A stretch of DNA of 64,000 bases from UBA1351 sp963677625 (GCA_963677625.2 CAXXSW010000004.1:558001-622000); one strand, 5' to 3'; numbered from the stretch's first letter, positions 54,010 through 62,013 are shown. Made by a program: numbers and translations. The notes: generated by a model not told the origin, from the letters alone.

Positions 54010-54028
54010 CCTTTGAGATCTTCTAATA

Positions 54029-54592
54029 CTATTCAACTATATCAGCTGTTGAAAAGTCAACTGTACCAAGTACTGATCTATCCCAACCAACAATCTTATC
54101 AGATGCAAGCATTGTATCTGTATAATGGTATACAGGGACGATAGGCATGTCATTCATTAACATTTCTTGAGCTTCATATAAGTAATCAAAATGTTCTTGG
54201 CCACGTGCTTGAATAGCATTTGCTAAAAGAGCATCATACTCATCATTAGCATAGTTAGCGTCATTTGATGTATTTTCTGTAGTAAAGATACTTAATAGAC
54301 CCATTGGATCCATAAAGTCTGTTAACCAACCACCACGGGAAACTTCAAAGTCTCCAACTTTACGAGTGTCTTGGAATACGGCCCACTCTTGGTTTTCAAG
54401 TTTAGCATTGATACCAAGGTTGTTTTTCCACATTTCTTGAACAAGTTCAGCTACCTTTTGGTGACCTTCTGATGTATTATAAAGAAGTGTGAACTCAGGG
54501 AAACCTTCTCCACCTGGGTATCCAGCTGCAGCCAACAATTCTTGTGCTTCAGCTACTTTAGAGTCATCTGTTGCAACTCCATAAGTACCTGG
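54029..54592 (-). CDS. Second oligopeptide-binding protein, 3' fragment cut by the assembly join
   Basis: The last ~188 codons of an OppA-like gene: the reading frame runs without a stop from about 54592 (PGTYGVATDDSKVAEAQELLAAAGYPGGEGFPEFTLLYN) to the stop, with QEWAVFQDTRKVGDFEVSRGGW and the late strand motifs of family 5 binding proteins. The conserved VATDDSKVAEAQELLAAAGYP segment belongs two-thirds of the way into such proteins. Its 5' part is missing because the sequence changes to rnfB DNA here. It is separate from oppA but neighbours it on the same strand, so the organism probably has two binding proteins in tandem. A TTG at 54538 is not a real start. Confidence 0.85.
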   Translation of the reverse strand, partial: PGTYGVATDDSKVAEAQELLAAAGYPGGEGFPEFTLLYNTSEGHQKVAELVQEMWKNNLGINAKLENQEWAVFQDTRKVGDFEVSRGGWLTDFMDPMGLLSIFTTENTSNDANYANDEYDALLANAIQARGQEHFDYLYEAQEMLMNDMPIVPVYHYTDTMLASDKIVGWDRSVLGTVDFSTADIVE

Positions 54593-54596
54593 CCAT
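54588..54596. other. Chimeric join between two genomes
   Basis: Left of here the DNA is AT-rich with Clostridia genes; right of here it is GC-richer with deltaproteobacterial genes. On the minus strand the RnfB frame reads ...FGLGSLMA through 54591, then breaks into eight unrelated codons, while the OppA-like frame reads PGTYG from 54592 leftwards. Both genes are cut at the same few bases, which indicates a misjoined assembly. Confidence 0.85.
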
Positions 54597-55721
54597 CAAA
54601 GAACCCAAGCCGAAATCGGTACCGAACCGAAGATGGTTGAATGCGTTGATCCCAAGATCGAGAATGGTCTGAATTTCCCAATCCAGAATTTTCTTGGGCA
54701 GACGATATTCAGGAATACCGTACCGCAGCATACCACCCAATTTGGGCATGGCTTCAAAAATGCTGACCTTGTAACCGATGCGGCGCAGAAAATATGCGGC
54801 AGACAGACCACCTGGGCCACCACCGATAACCGCCACCTTCATGCCGTTTTCAGGTGCGCAGGGGATTGGGATTTTATTTCCGGAATTCATCTCGTAATCG
54901 GCCACAAAACGTTTGAGCTGATTGATGGAGACCGGTTCATCTTCTACACCTCTTCTGCACTCGTTTTCACAAGGATGGGGGCAAACACGGCCACAGGCAA
55001 GGGGCAAGGGATTGCGCATGCGAATGGTCTGAACCGCTTCGGCATATTTGCCTGCTTTAAGCTGGCTGATATACTGGGGAATATTAATTTCAGCAGGGCA
55101 TGTCTGGGCACACGGTGCCAAGGGATCATGCTTCTGGTTGAATTTCATCAATTTTTCAGTCAGGGTTTTAACTTCAATAATATCTTTGGGGCAGGCTTTC
55201 TGGCAGGCACCGCAACCAACGCATTTATCGTCATCCACAACGGGATGACCATTGGCACCCATTTCAAGGGCGCCGAACGCGCACGCTTTGACACAGTCAC
55301 CAAGACCGATGCAGCCAACCGTACAAACCCTGTGTCCGCCATAAATAACATCCATGGCCTTACAGGAGGATACGCCCATATAGTGGTATTTATCAGCAGC
55401 CCGGTTTCCGCCCTCACACATATTGTAAGACAGGGGAGCCTCAGCCGCGCCCGCATCAACGCCCATGATTATGGAGACGGCTTCAACGCCTTCCTTGGAG
55501 TTGACGATGCAAAGGCTCGGGGACTCTTTGCCTGATACGATGGCTTCAGCCGCAGCAGAACAACCCGCATATCCGCAGCCGCCGCAGTTGGCACCTGCAA
55601 GATTGTTCTCTACCTGTGCGATTCTGGGGTCTTCATACACATAAAAGACTTTGGAAGCAAGACTGAGCACTATGCCGCATGTTGCGCCAATGCCCAGCAT
55701 TAGCAGTATAGCTGGAATCAT
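54591..55721 (-). CDS. rnfB: RnfB with fused GltD-like flavoprotein domain, C-terminus lost at the join
   Basis: 377 genuine residues. Membrane anchor (3-24), then the RnfB iron-sulfur domain with CGGCGYAGC (46-54), two ferredoxin-type 4Fe-4S motifs (C137-C147 in CIGLGDCVKAC and C167-C177 in CVGCGACQKAC). From about residue 203 comes a Fer4_20/GltD-type domain (CAQTCPAEINIP, CGRVCPHPCENECRRG) and a Rossmann FAD site VIGGGPGGLSAAYF (298-311). Normal RnfB ends before 203, so this is a fusion to a flavin oxidoreductase; the frame is continuous through it. The Rnf complex couples ferredoxin oxidation to NAD+ reduction and ion pumping. The genuine gene continues beyond the join; the reading frame past 54591 is artificial. 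Confidence 0.88.
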
Positions 55722-55752
55722 AGAATCACCTTATATTATATTTTGTGTTAAA

Positions 55753-56328
55753 CTAAACCATGCCTCTGAAAACGGTGAAGATCAGTGCGATCATACCCGC
55801 AGTCATAAGACCAATGGAGGTATCCTGTAAAGGTTTGGGTACCCGTGCAAGGATAACCCGTTCCCTGACGCCGGCGAACAAAATCAGCGCAAGGCCGAAA
55901 CCTGCGGCGTAGGAAAAAGAGGATACCAGTGCCTCAATAAAGGTGTACTCTTCCTTAATGTTGATCAAACACACGCCCATAACCGCGCAGTTGGTTGTGA
56001 TCAGTGGAAGAAAGATACCAAGACCCGCATAGAGTCCGGGGATACTCTTTTTTAAGAACATTTCCACAAACTGGACCAGAGACGCAATAACCAGAATAAA
56101 GGAAACAGTCTGCAAAAATTCCACATGAAGGGCTTTGAGCAGGTATGTATTGACAAGCCAGGTTATCATGCCTGCCATGACCAGTACAAAGATAACGGCC
56201 ATGCCCATACCGGCCGCAGTCTCCATTTTCTTGGAGGTGCCGAGGAAAGGACAGTTACCTAAGAATTGAGCAAGAAGAATATTGTTAATAAAAATACAGC
56301 TGATTGCCAGGACAAATAGATCACCCAT
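55753..56328 (-). CDS. rnfA: Rnf complex subunit RnfA
   Basis: 191 residues, six membrane helices, with the NINNILLAQFLGNCPFLGTSKK N-terminal region (the conserved Asn and Cys that share the iron-sulfur cluster between RnfA and RnfE). Twin of RnfE with opposite topology. 31 nt upstream of rnfB. Confidence 0.95.
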   Translation of the reverse strand: MGDLFVLAISCIFINNILLAQFLGNCPFLGTSKKMETAAGMGMAVIFVLVMAGMITWLVNTYLLKALHVEFLQTVSFILVIASLVQFVEMFLKKSIPGLYAGLGIFLPLITTNCAVMGVCLINIKEEYTFIEALVSSFSYAAGFGLALILFAGVRERVILARVPKPLQDTSIGLMTAGMIALIFTVFRGMV

Positions 56329-56345
56329 GTTAATATCTCCTTACC

Positions 56346-56954
56346 TTATTTTTTCCCGATGATGTTCATCAGGCAGAGCATCATGCCCAAGCCGATAAAC
56401 GCACCGGGTGCTTCAACCATGAAATGAAAAGGAATATATCCATGCCCGATTTCAAAAAGCGGTGTGCCGCCCCAAACCGTCAGTGTTCCGGCGCCGATAA
56501 GCTCGCGGACCGCACCAAGGGAGGCCAGTGCCATCGTAAATCCCAGTCCCATGCCAAGGCCGTCAGCGGCCGAAGGCAACACGGTGTTTTTACCGGCAAA
56601 GGCTTCCGCCCGGCCAAGTACGACACAGTTTACAACGATTAGAGGAATGAAAATACCCAGTTTCAGGAACAGTTCATACATATATGCCTGCATCATGAAT
56701 TCCACGATGGTTACAAAGGTGGCAATGATGACGATGTAACAGGCAATTCTAACCTTTGAGGGGATTATATTTCTAAGCAGGGAAACCAAAATGTTCGAGA
56801 ACAAAAGGACAAAGGTGGTTGCTATACCCATGCCGATACCGTTTTCACATGTCTTTGTGACGGCAAGCGCCGGGCAAAGCCCAAGGACCAGGCGGAACAG
56901 AGGAATCTCAGCCCAGAGTCCTTTTGAAAATTCTTTTACCAGGGATTGTGCCAT
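56346..56954 (-). CDS. rnfE: Rnf complex subunit RnfE
   Basis: 202 residues, six membrane helices, with LVLGLCPALAVTKTCENGIGMG, the conserved Cys-containing motif, and EAFAGKNTVLPSAADGLGMGLGF. Forms the transmembrane electron path with RnfA, 17 nt before rnfA. Confidence 0.95.
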   Translation of the reverse strand: MAQSLVKEFSKGLWAEIPLFRLVLGLCPALAVTKTCENGIGMGIATTFVLLFSNILVSLLRNIIPSKVRIACYIVIIATFVTIVEFMMQAYMYELFLKLGIFIPLIVVNCVVLGRAEAFAGKNTVLPSAADGLGMGLGFTMALASLGAVRELIGAGTLTVWGGTPLFEIGHGYIPFHFMVEAPGAFIGLGMMLCLMNIIGKK

Positions 56955-56978
56955 AATTATCTCTCCTGAATGACCTTA

Positions 56979-57560
56979 TTAATTCATCTGTTTAACGATT
57001 TCAGGTTTCAGCTTCTTATATAGCGCCTGGGCTGCGACTGCGGCCTGGCTGACGCCGATTGAAGTTACCGTGGCCCCGGACATTGCATCAATAGCACCGC
57101 CCTGGGCCTTTATTCCGAAGTTGGATGTCATGGACATCCCGCCAAACTGATCAACAAAGGAAAGGTCCTCTTTGGCCCTGGAGCCGATGCCCGGTGTCTC
57201 GGAATGTGTCGTTACACGGACAGCAATGATTTCATCCGACTCAAGGTCAACCCCGAGCATCAAACCAATCGGACCGCCGAATCCTGTGCCCTTGGCTTCA
57301 AAGGCAACAGCTTTCTGGGAATCCCCCAGAATTGCGGGAAAGATTTGAAGCTCTGCATCGTCGGCTTTAACGTTAAACCGTTCCTTGATGGGGTCATTGG
57401 TGGCATCGGCAAAAATTGCCTTGATGGCAGGCGCCTTCTGAAATTTCAATACCTGCTCTTCAATCTGGGGTGCCGTTTTTACCTTAACAGCTGCAAGAAG
57501 GCCGCCGGACACTGCCGTAAGAACGGTCAGTACCACAACCATACTAATCATCTCACGCAT
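56979..57560 (-). CDS. rnfG: Rnf complex subunit RnfG
   Basis: 193 residues: one N-terminal helix (ISMVVVLTVLTAVSGGLLAAV), then a periplasmic FMN-binding domain ending in SGATVTS (161-167), where FMN is covalently attached to the second Thr (Thr166). ETPGIGSRA is the other family motif. Its ATG overlaps the true rnfD stop by eight bases. Confidence 0.94.
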   Translation of the reverse strand: MREMISMVVVLTVLTAVSGGLLAAVKVKTAPQIEEQVLKFQKAPAIKAIFADATNDPIKERFNVKADDAELQIFPAILGDSQKAVAFEAKGTGFGGPIGLMLGVDLESDEIIAVRVTTHSETPGIGSRAKEDLSFVDQFGGMSMTSNFGIKAQGGAIDAMSGATVTSIGVSQAAVAAQALYKKLKPEIVKQMN

Positions 57561-58517
57561 GGGTTACCCCCTTTCCAAGGGCTTTAGGTTTAATAAGATC
57601 AATCAGCGGATTAACAAGGTTGATCAGCAGAATGGCCAGAACCGTACCGTCGGGGTAGATGCCGATGTTACGGACCAGGATGACCATGAAACCGCCCAAA
57701 AGTCATAAATCAGCATGGGAATACGATTTACCGGAGATGATGAATTTTCCACAGCCAGGAAAAAGGCGCCGATCAGCGTATATCCTGAAAACAGATGGAA
57801 CAGGGCAGGTGCAAAGGTATCCGGATGCAGCAGGTGGAAAATGGTCGCAGTTATTATAATGCCTGCGAGGAACGACACCACGATTTCCCACCGGGTATAA
57901 CCCCTGAGCATCAGATAGATGCCGCCGACGATGATCCCAAGCCCGAAGGTGGAACCGATACCGCCAACTTCTTTACCCATGAGCAGGTCGCTGATGGGGA
58001 ATGACGCCAGAGCGGATGTACCCTGGGATTTCAAGGCAACCAGGGGCGCAAGGGCCGTAAAGTCAAACTGGTAAGATACATACGCAGTGTCAAAATCCAT
58101 GAAGGCCGGCCAGGACATCGTGAGAATGGCGATACCGATAAGGGTCGGGTTGAATGGATTGCCGCCGGTGCCGCCGAATACGAATTTACCTAGGACTACG
58201 GCAAGAAAGGTGCCGATGATCACAACCCACCAGGGCATCGTCGCCGGAACCATCATGCCGAAAAGAAGTCCGATAACGGCTGATTCCATATTGCCGATGG
58301 CGATTTTCTGTTTGGAGATGACCGACAGGAGCACTTCCCAGAGCATGGCTGAGGACGCGGCAAGTGTCAGTACCCCCAGGGCGGGTGCGCCAAAATGCAA
58401 AATCCCGAAAAGCGCAGCCGGAATAAGAGCGATAATATAATTCAGATTCTGTTGAAACAGGCTGTCTCCGTTATGCCAGAAAGGGGCATGGGAAACGATC
58501 AATTTAGTATTTGTCAT
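57553..58517 (-). pseudogene. rnfD: RnfD, interrupted by a one-base deletion (probable sequencing error)
   Basis: The frame is intact from the ATG at 58517 (GGGAG upstream; MTNTKLIVSHAPFWHNG) for about 270 codons, with ten or so membrane helices and GGTGGNPFNPTLIG. At about 57703 it shifts: MLIYDFWAVSW where MLIYGLLGGFMVIL is expected, and restoring one G in TATGACTTTTGG gives the normal end GIYPDGTVLAILLINLVNPL...KGVTHA, stopping at 57553. The FMN-attachment site normally reads SGAT; here it is SQGTSA, so the Thr is kept but the motif is diverged. Without the repair the frame would end at 57624. I treat it as one real gene. Confidence 0.88.
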
Positions 58518-58533
58518 TGGCTTTCTCCCATCT

Positions 58534-59805
58534 TCAAGCATTTTCACGGAGGGTCAACAGTTCATGCTTACCCAGGCGGATATACTGATACAAAGGAATC
58601 CTGGCTCTGCATACATACGCGCAGAGTCCGCATTCAATGCAGGATTCCAGATCGAATCTGTCCGCAGCCTCTTCATAAAGGTTTGCTTCAAGAAACCTTA
58701 CCAGCAGGTTCACGGGGACATTGGCCGGACAGATGCGAACACATTCACCGCAGTTGACGCAGGCATTGTCCGAAAGTTCCGCGACAACATCCCTGTCCTG
58801 TACAATGATTGTATCCATATCCGGACCCACCGGGTGATGAACCGTATAGGTCGCTGAACCGCGCATGGGGCCGCCGATGATGATCCGGTCCCGGTCATTG
58901 ATCTGAACATTATAACAGGCGAAAAGTTTGCTGATGGGTGTGCCGATGGTGGCTTTGACCCGGTATTTTTGTCCGCCTTTGTCAATCAATGTAATGACCT
59001 TGTCAAACACCGGAGCACCTGCTTCAAACGTGCGGGCAAGGGAGACAAGGGCCTCGGGGCGTATAAAACAAACCCCCAGATCTTCAGGCGTCTGGCCTGC
59101 AAGCAGCACTTTGCCGAAATGATCTTTCATGACCATGGCCGGCAGATTGGATGGGTATGTATTAGATGTTCTGAATACATTAAACCCATCAAGATCCACC
59201 TGGGCCGAAAGATTTTCAGGCATGGTGATGCAGAACCGGTCGACCCGGGTCATGCTCTTGAGGATTTTGGCGCCTTGAACCATCAGGCCTGCATATGCGT
59301 TGCAGACAAATTGACAGGTATCACACAGGATGTCTGTATCCGCGCCTGTCACAACAATGGTTCTGATATCATACTTGGGGTCTGTCAGGGTTGAAACGGG
59401 CAGTGCCCCGGGAAGTTGTTCCAGATAATCAGCAGCAGACTCAATCGTTTCTTGCAGATCAATCTGAGCCAGTTGATCATCGCCTTTGAGCGATGGGTCA
59501 GACTTGATCGTGATATAGGTTGCTGTGTTGCCGAAATCATCGGAGTAGGAATCAAATCCCTTGATCGTACCTGCGACAGGAGATAAAACATAAGAGATGC
59601 TGTCATCGTAAAGTGTTAATTTTTGCCCTTTTTTGACAGCATCGCCCGGGCTGATCAAAGCCTTTTTTGCCGAGTCGATTTCTTCGGGCAAAAGAAGGAT
59701 AAGACTGCCAGGAATTGCAATCTCATCAGTGGATTGCAGAGACGTATCGAGCAGATCATACGTCAGCCTGGGTTTGGATAGAGCGAAAAGAGATCGTTTA
59801 ATCAT
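58534..59805 (-). CDS. rnfC: Rnf complex subunit RnfC
   Basis: 423 residues, a short RnfC. N-terminal sandwich-barrel domain (SPGDAVKKGQKLTLYD, SPVAGTIKGF), the NADH/FMN-site region (VVTGADTDILCDTCQFVCNAY) and two 4Fe-4S motifs, CVNCGECVRICP from 349 and CIECGLCAYVCRAR from 389. The second cluster is followed by Arg instead of the usual Pro. It is the NADH-facing cytoplasmic subunit. It overlaps rnfD's possible upstream start but is 16 nt ahead of the ATG chosen here. Confidence 0.93.
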   Translation of the reverse strand: MIKRSLFALSKPRLTYDLLDTSLQSTDEIAIPGSLILLLPEEIDSAKKALISPGDAVKKGQKLTLYDDSISYVLSPVAGTIKGFDSYSDDFGNTATYITIKSDPSLKGDDQLAQIDLQETIESAADYLEQLPGALPVSTLTDPKYDIRTIVVTGADTDILCDTCQFVCNAYAGLMVQGAKILKSMTRVDRFCITMPENLSAQVDLDGFNVFRTSNTYPSNLPAMVMKDHFGKVLLAGQTPEDLGVCFIRPEALVSLARTFEAGAPVFDKVITLIDKGGQKYRVKATIGTPISKLFACYNVQINDRDRIIIGGPMRGSATYTVHHPVGPDMDTIIVQDRDVVAELSDNACVNCGECVRICPANVPVNLLVRFLEANLYEEAADRFDLESCIECGLCAYVCRARIPLYQYIRLGKHELLTLRENA

Positions 59806-59883
59806 AATTAGTCCTTAAGTGTTGTAAAAATCTTAAGCCAAGCCTTAAACTTAATCAGGGCATTGTCCGTCATCCTGAAAAAA

Positions 59884-60252
59884 TTAATTCGCATGACATG
59901 CATTACATTCTACCGGACCCGCACCATAATCTTCATGGCATCCCTTGCACTGGGCGTGGAATGCGTCAGCCCTTGAAGGCATGTCTTCGTCACCGGTTTC
60001 CTCATGGCACTCGCTGCAGTTGTAGGTCTCGTCGCCATCTGCTAAATTGTGATGGCAGTCCAGACAATCTAAAGAATAATCGTCTGTGTGCATGAGGTGG
60101 GTGAATAAAACTTTGCCTGCTTTGTTCTGAAACATCAGTCTGACTGGATTGTCAGGAACAGGTGGGGAAAAGGACGCGTAACATACAATCCCTGTGACTA
60201 AAAGAACGATCATGATCCATACAGCTATTTTCAGGTCGCGTTGTGATGTCAT
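59884..60252 (-). CDS. Tetraheme cytochrome c leading the rnf operon
   Basis: 122 residues. An N-terminal membrane-anchor or uncleaved signal (IAVWIMIVLLVTGIVCYASF) is followed by four haem-attachment motifs: CLDCH, CSECH, CKGCH and CNACH. Extra histidines (FTHLMH, DCHHN, FHAQC) can act as axial ligands, as in class III cytochromes c3. It is the first gene before rnfC, so it may connect the Rnf complex to periplasmic electron carriers; in sulfate reducers a multiheme cytochrome often accompanies rnf. Weak ribosome binding site. Confidence 0.9.
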   Translation of the reverse strand: MTSQRDLKIAVWIMIVLLVTGIVCYASFSPPVPDNPVRLMFQNKAGKVLFTHLMHTDDYSLDCLDCHHNLADGDETYNCSECHEETGDEDMPSRADAFHAQCKGCHEDYGAGPVECNACHAN

Positions 60253-60311
60253 AATTCTTCTCTCAATGTTTTAGGGGTTAGAGGTTATCGACGAACCCAC
60301 AACTGGAAGCG

Positions 60312-60340
60312 TATATAGTATATTGACTTTAGATTTACAA
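60312..60340 (-). promoter_or_regulatory. Putative promoter of the cytochrome-rnf operon
   Basis: Minus strand: TTGTAA, 17-nt spacer, TATATA, about 60 nt before the cytochrome start. Only partial matches to the sigma-70 consensus. Confidence 0.35.
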
Positions 60341-60382
60341 GGAAAAAGTGGGGGATTTTTATTTATTACAATGGTGCAATTT

Positions 60383-60829
60383 TTAGGAGCTGAGAGGGGC
60401 TTTTTTTCTGACGAGGAAGGGTTTGTATTTATCTTTTTTCGACATGCCGGCCTGCTTTTTTCTGATGATAAAAAAAGCGACGGCAAACAGTAAAAAACCA
60501 ACGCCCATGGACATGGCTGAGTTGCTTATTCCCAGGGTCGGGGCAAGGGCATCCCCGATCAGTGCGCCGATGATGAGCAATATAATAGGGAATACATAAA
60601 GAAAGAAACTTAAAAAAAGCATGGGACCGGAATCAATGCCCACAATAACCCGGTCTCCTTCTACGACACGAATGGTGTTGGGGACAACGATGGTCATCTC
60701 TTCGGAAGGATGGTGACTGACACCGCAGGAGTCTTTTGAGGAGCAGCTTTCGCAAGCGGCCGAGCGTGTGGTTTTAATCCAGGCTTTTTCAGGTGTGGCG
60801 TGTGTGACAATTCCGTCTTCAGTAATCAT
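60383..60829 (-). CDS. rseC: RseC/SoxR-reducing-system family membrane protein
   Basis: 148 residues with the N-terminal Cys motif CESCSSKDSCG and two membrane helices (MLFLSFFLYVFPIILLIIGALIGD and MSMGVGFLLFAVAFFII). RseC proteins are linked to rnf/rsx complexes that keep redox sensors reduced. It lies upstream of the cytochrome-rnf genes on the same strand, separated by about 130 nt with its own promoter region. A C-terminal basic tail (RKKQAGMSKKDKYKPFLVRKK) is cytoplasmic. Confidence 0.88.
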   Translation of the reverse strand: MITEDGIVTHATPEKAWIKTTRSAACESCSSKDSCGVSHHPSEEMTIVVPNTIRVVEGDRVIVGIDSGPMLFLSFFLYVFPIILLIIGALIGDALAPTLGISNSAMSMGVGFLLFAVAFFIIRKKQAGMSKKDKYKPFLVRKKAPLSS

Positions 60830-60942
60830 GATCTGCTCTTTTTCAATGGGGGGTTAGTGTCGGCACCTTAGGGCTGCTTACAAAAAATTGCTCCGGTCCT
60901 TGGTGTGTAACGGTTCAGGTTAACGGGTCTCTATAATTAATG

Positions 60943-61263
60943 TCAGGCAATGATATTAACCTGACCGCCTCGCAGGACCTGGGGTTGATTCATCGATTGA
61001 TCCATCTGGTCATCTTTAAAACTTTTCAGGGTCGACTGTTGATTTTGCTCTTCTTGGGCCAGGTCCAGTTGCTTTTGCGCCTGAAGTGTTAATGCCTGCG
61101 GTGTGATTTCAACTTGAAAGGCTTCCTGACGGGTCCGGGGGTTCTCCTTATTAATATCGGTTGCCGGGGTTGCTTCCCTATTGTTGTTCCGTACAGGTGC
61201 CGTGTCTGCCATTTGTGCATTGGCTGTGTAGGCGTTCAGTCCCTGAATACCGGCGATATTCAT
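60943..61263 (-). CDS. Small hydrophilic protein of unknown function
   Basis: 106 residues, rich in Gln, Asn, Ala and Asp, no membrane segment, probably partly disordered. The start MNIAGIQGLNAYTANAQMAD and the end RGGQVNIIA resemble small flagellar-type or regulatory proteins seen in deltaproteobacteria, but I cannot name a family. Single gene on the minus strand, upstream of the tRNA genes. GGACACCAA precedes the ATG. Confidence 0.6.
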   Translation of the reverse strand: MNIAGIQGLNAYTANAQMADTAPVRNNNREATPATDINKENPRTRQEAFQVEITPQALTLQAQKQLDLAQEEQNQQSTLKSFKDDQMDQSMNQPQVLRGGQVNIIA

Positions 61264-61349
61264 TTGGTGTCCTTTCTATGCTGAATTTTTTAATACAAGT
61301 TAAGAATAATCCCAAGAAAAGGGGATGTCAAATTTTTTATTGAAAGTGC

Positions 61350-61378
61350 TTGACATGAAATTGGGGTTGGTATATAAC
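61350..61378 (+). promoter_or_regulatory. Promoter of the first tRNA-Asn
   Basis: TTGACA, 17-nt spacer, TATAAC, 28 nt before the mature tRNA 5' end. Confidence 0.7.
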
Positions 61379-61406
61379 CCTCAGGTCTTTGATTGAGAGA
61401 CGCTGT

Positions 61407-61482
61407 TCCCCAGTAGCTCAGTTGGCAGAGCGAGTGGCTGTTAACCACTAAGTCCGCGGTTCAAGTCCGTGCTGGGGAGCCA
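61407..61482 (+). tRNA. tRNA-Asn (GTT), copy 1
   Basis: 76 nt with CCA encoded. Acceptor arms TCCCCAG/CTGGGGA pair fully; the anticodon loop CTGTTAA gives GTT for Asn; the T-loop is TTCAAGT. Identical in the mature part to copy 2. Confidence 0.98.
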
Positions 61483-61495
61483 CCTAAAAGATAAC

Positions 61496-61533
61496 ATCCC
61501 GACAACCCCAAGGTTGCCGGGATTTTTGTTTTT
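61496..61533 (+). terminator. Terminator after tRNA-Asn copy 1
   Basis: ATCCCGaCAACC / GGTTGcCGGGAT stem, then TTTTTGTTTTT. Confidence 0.9.
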
Positions 61534-61659
61534 AGGCCCTATGGTCAAATACTCAGGGTTAAATAGCCCTTTTGTAGATAAAAAATTGGTTGTTGATATT
61601 CCAAGACGTGTTTTTTTATTTGTATGTATATTAGTGCCGTCTAACTTAATCGAAATTTC

Positions 61660-61688
61660 TTGACATAGAATTGGGGGTGGTATATAAA
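61660..61688 (+). promoter_or_regulatory. Promoter of the second tRNA-Asn
   Basis: TTGACA, 17-nt spacer, TATAAA, 28 nt before the tRNA. Same layout as copy 1. Confidence 0.7.
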
Positions 61689-61716
61689 CCACGAAGTCTT
61701 GATTGAGAGACGCTGT

Positions 61717-61792
61717 TCCCCAGTAGCTCAGTTGGCAGAGCGAGTGGCTGTTAACCACTAAGTCCGCGGTTCAAGTCCGTGCTGGGGAGCCA
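61717..61792 (+). tRNA. tRNA-Asn (GTT), copy 2
   Basis: Identical 76-nt mature sequence with CCA and anticodon GTT. Exactly 310 nt downstream of copy 1, in a duplicated unit that includes promoter and terminator. Confidence 0.98.
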
Positions 61793-61806
61793 CCTTAAAA
61801 GATAAC

Positions 61807-61845
61807 ATCCCGACAACCCCAGGGTTGCCGGGATTTTTGTTTTTG
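61807..61845 (+). terminator. Terminator after tRNA-Asn copy 2
   Basis: ATCCCGaCAACC / GGTTGcCGGGAT stem, then TTTTTGTTTTT, as in copy 1. Confidence 0.9.
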
Positions 61846-61984
61846 AGCCCTGTAATAAATATGATGGGCTTGACCATAAGATCGCCCATCTTTTGTAGGG
61901 TCAATCCTCCTGTGGTTGCCCCCGTTAGTGGCGGCACGGAGGCCTGCCTTTTAAATCTTTCTTTTGCAAATACAAAATTAATCA

Positions 61985-62013
61985 TTGACACAATATAAAG
62001 TGTTTTGTATTTA
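61985..62013 (+). promoter_or_regulatory. Putative promoter of the DUF2325 gene
   Basis: TTGACA, 17-nt spacer, TATTTA. The transcript would have a leader of about 105 nt, containing a GCCCgaaGGGC hairpin. Confidence 0.4.

Larger units (their letters stand above)
53619..54028. other. 410-nt gap between two substrate-binding protein genes
   Basis: No gene seen. Three structured elements lie here: an inverted repeat around 53795-53834 (AGCC..TTGTCT facing AGACAAGGGCT), an AT-rich perfect palindrome at 53950-53974 (12-nt arms, ATATATTTTGAT), and the terminator at 53983-54009. The oppA promoter should also be here, but no clear -35/-10 pair is evident. Confidence 0.7.

Noticed and set aside
54633..55535. 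A 300-codon open frame on the plus strand
   Set aside because: It is antisense to rnfB, whose domains and cysteine motifs are unmistakable; the plus-strand product has no family features.
61441..61991. Open frames across the tRNA region (minus strand)
   Set aside because: They overlap the tRNA-Asn genes and their terminators and have no ribosome binding sites.
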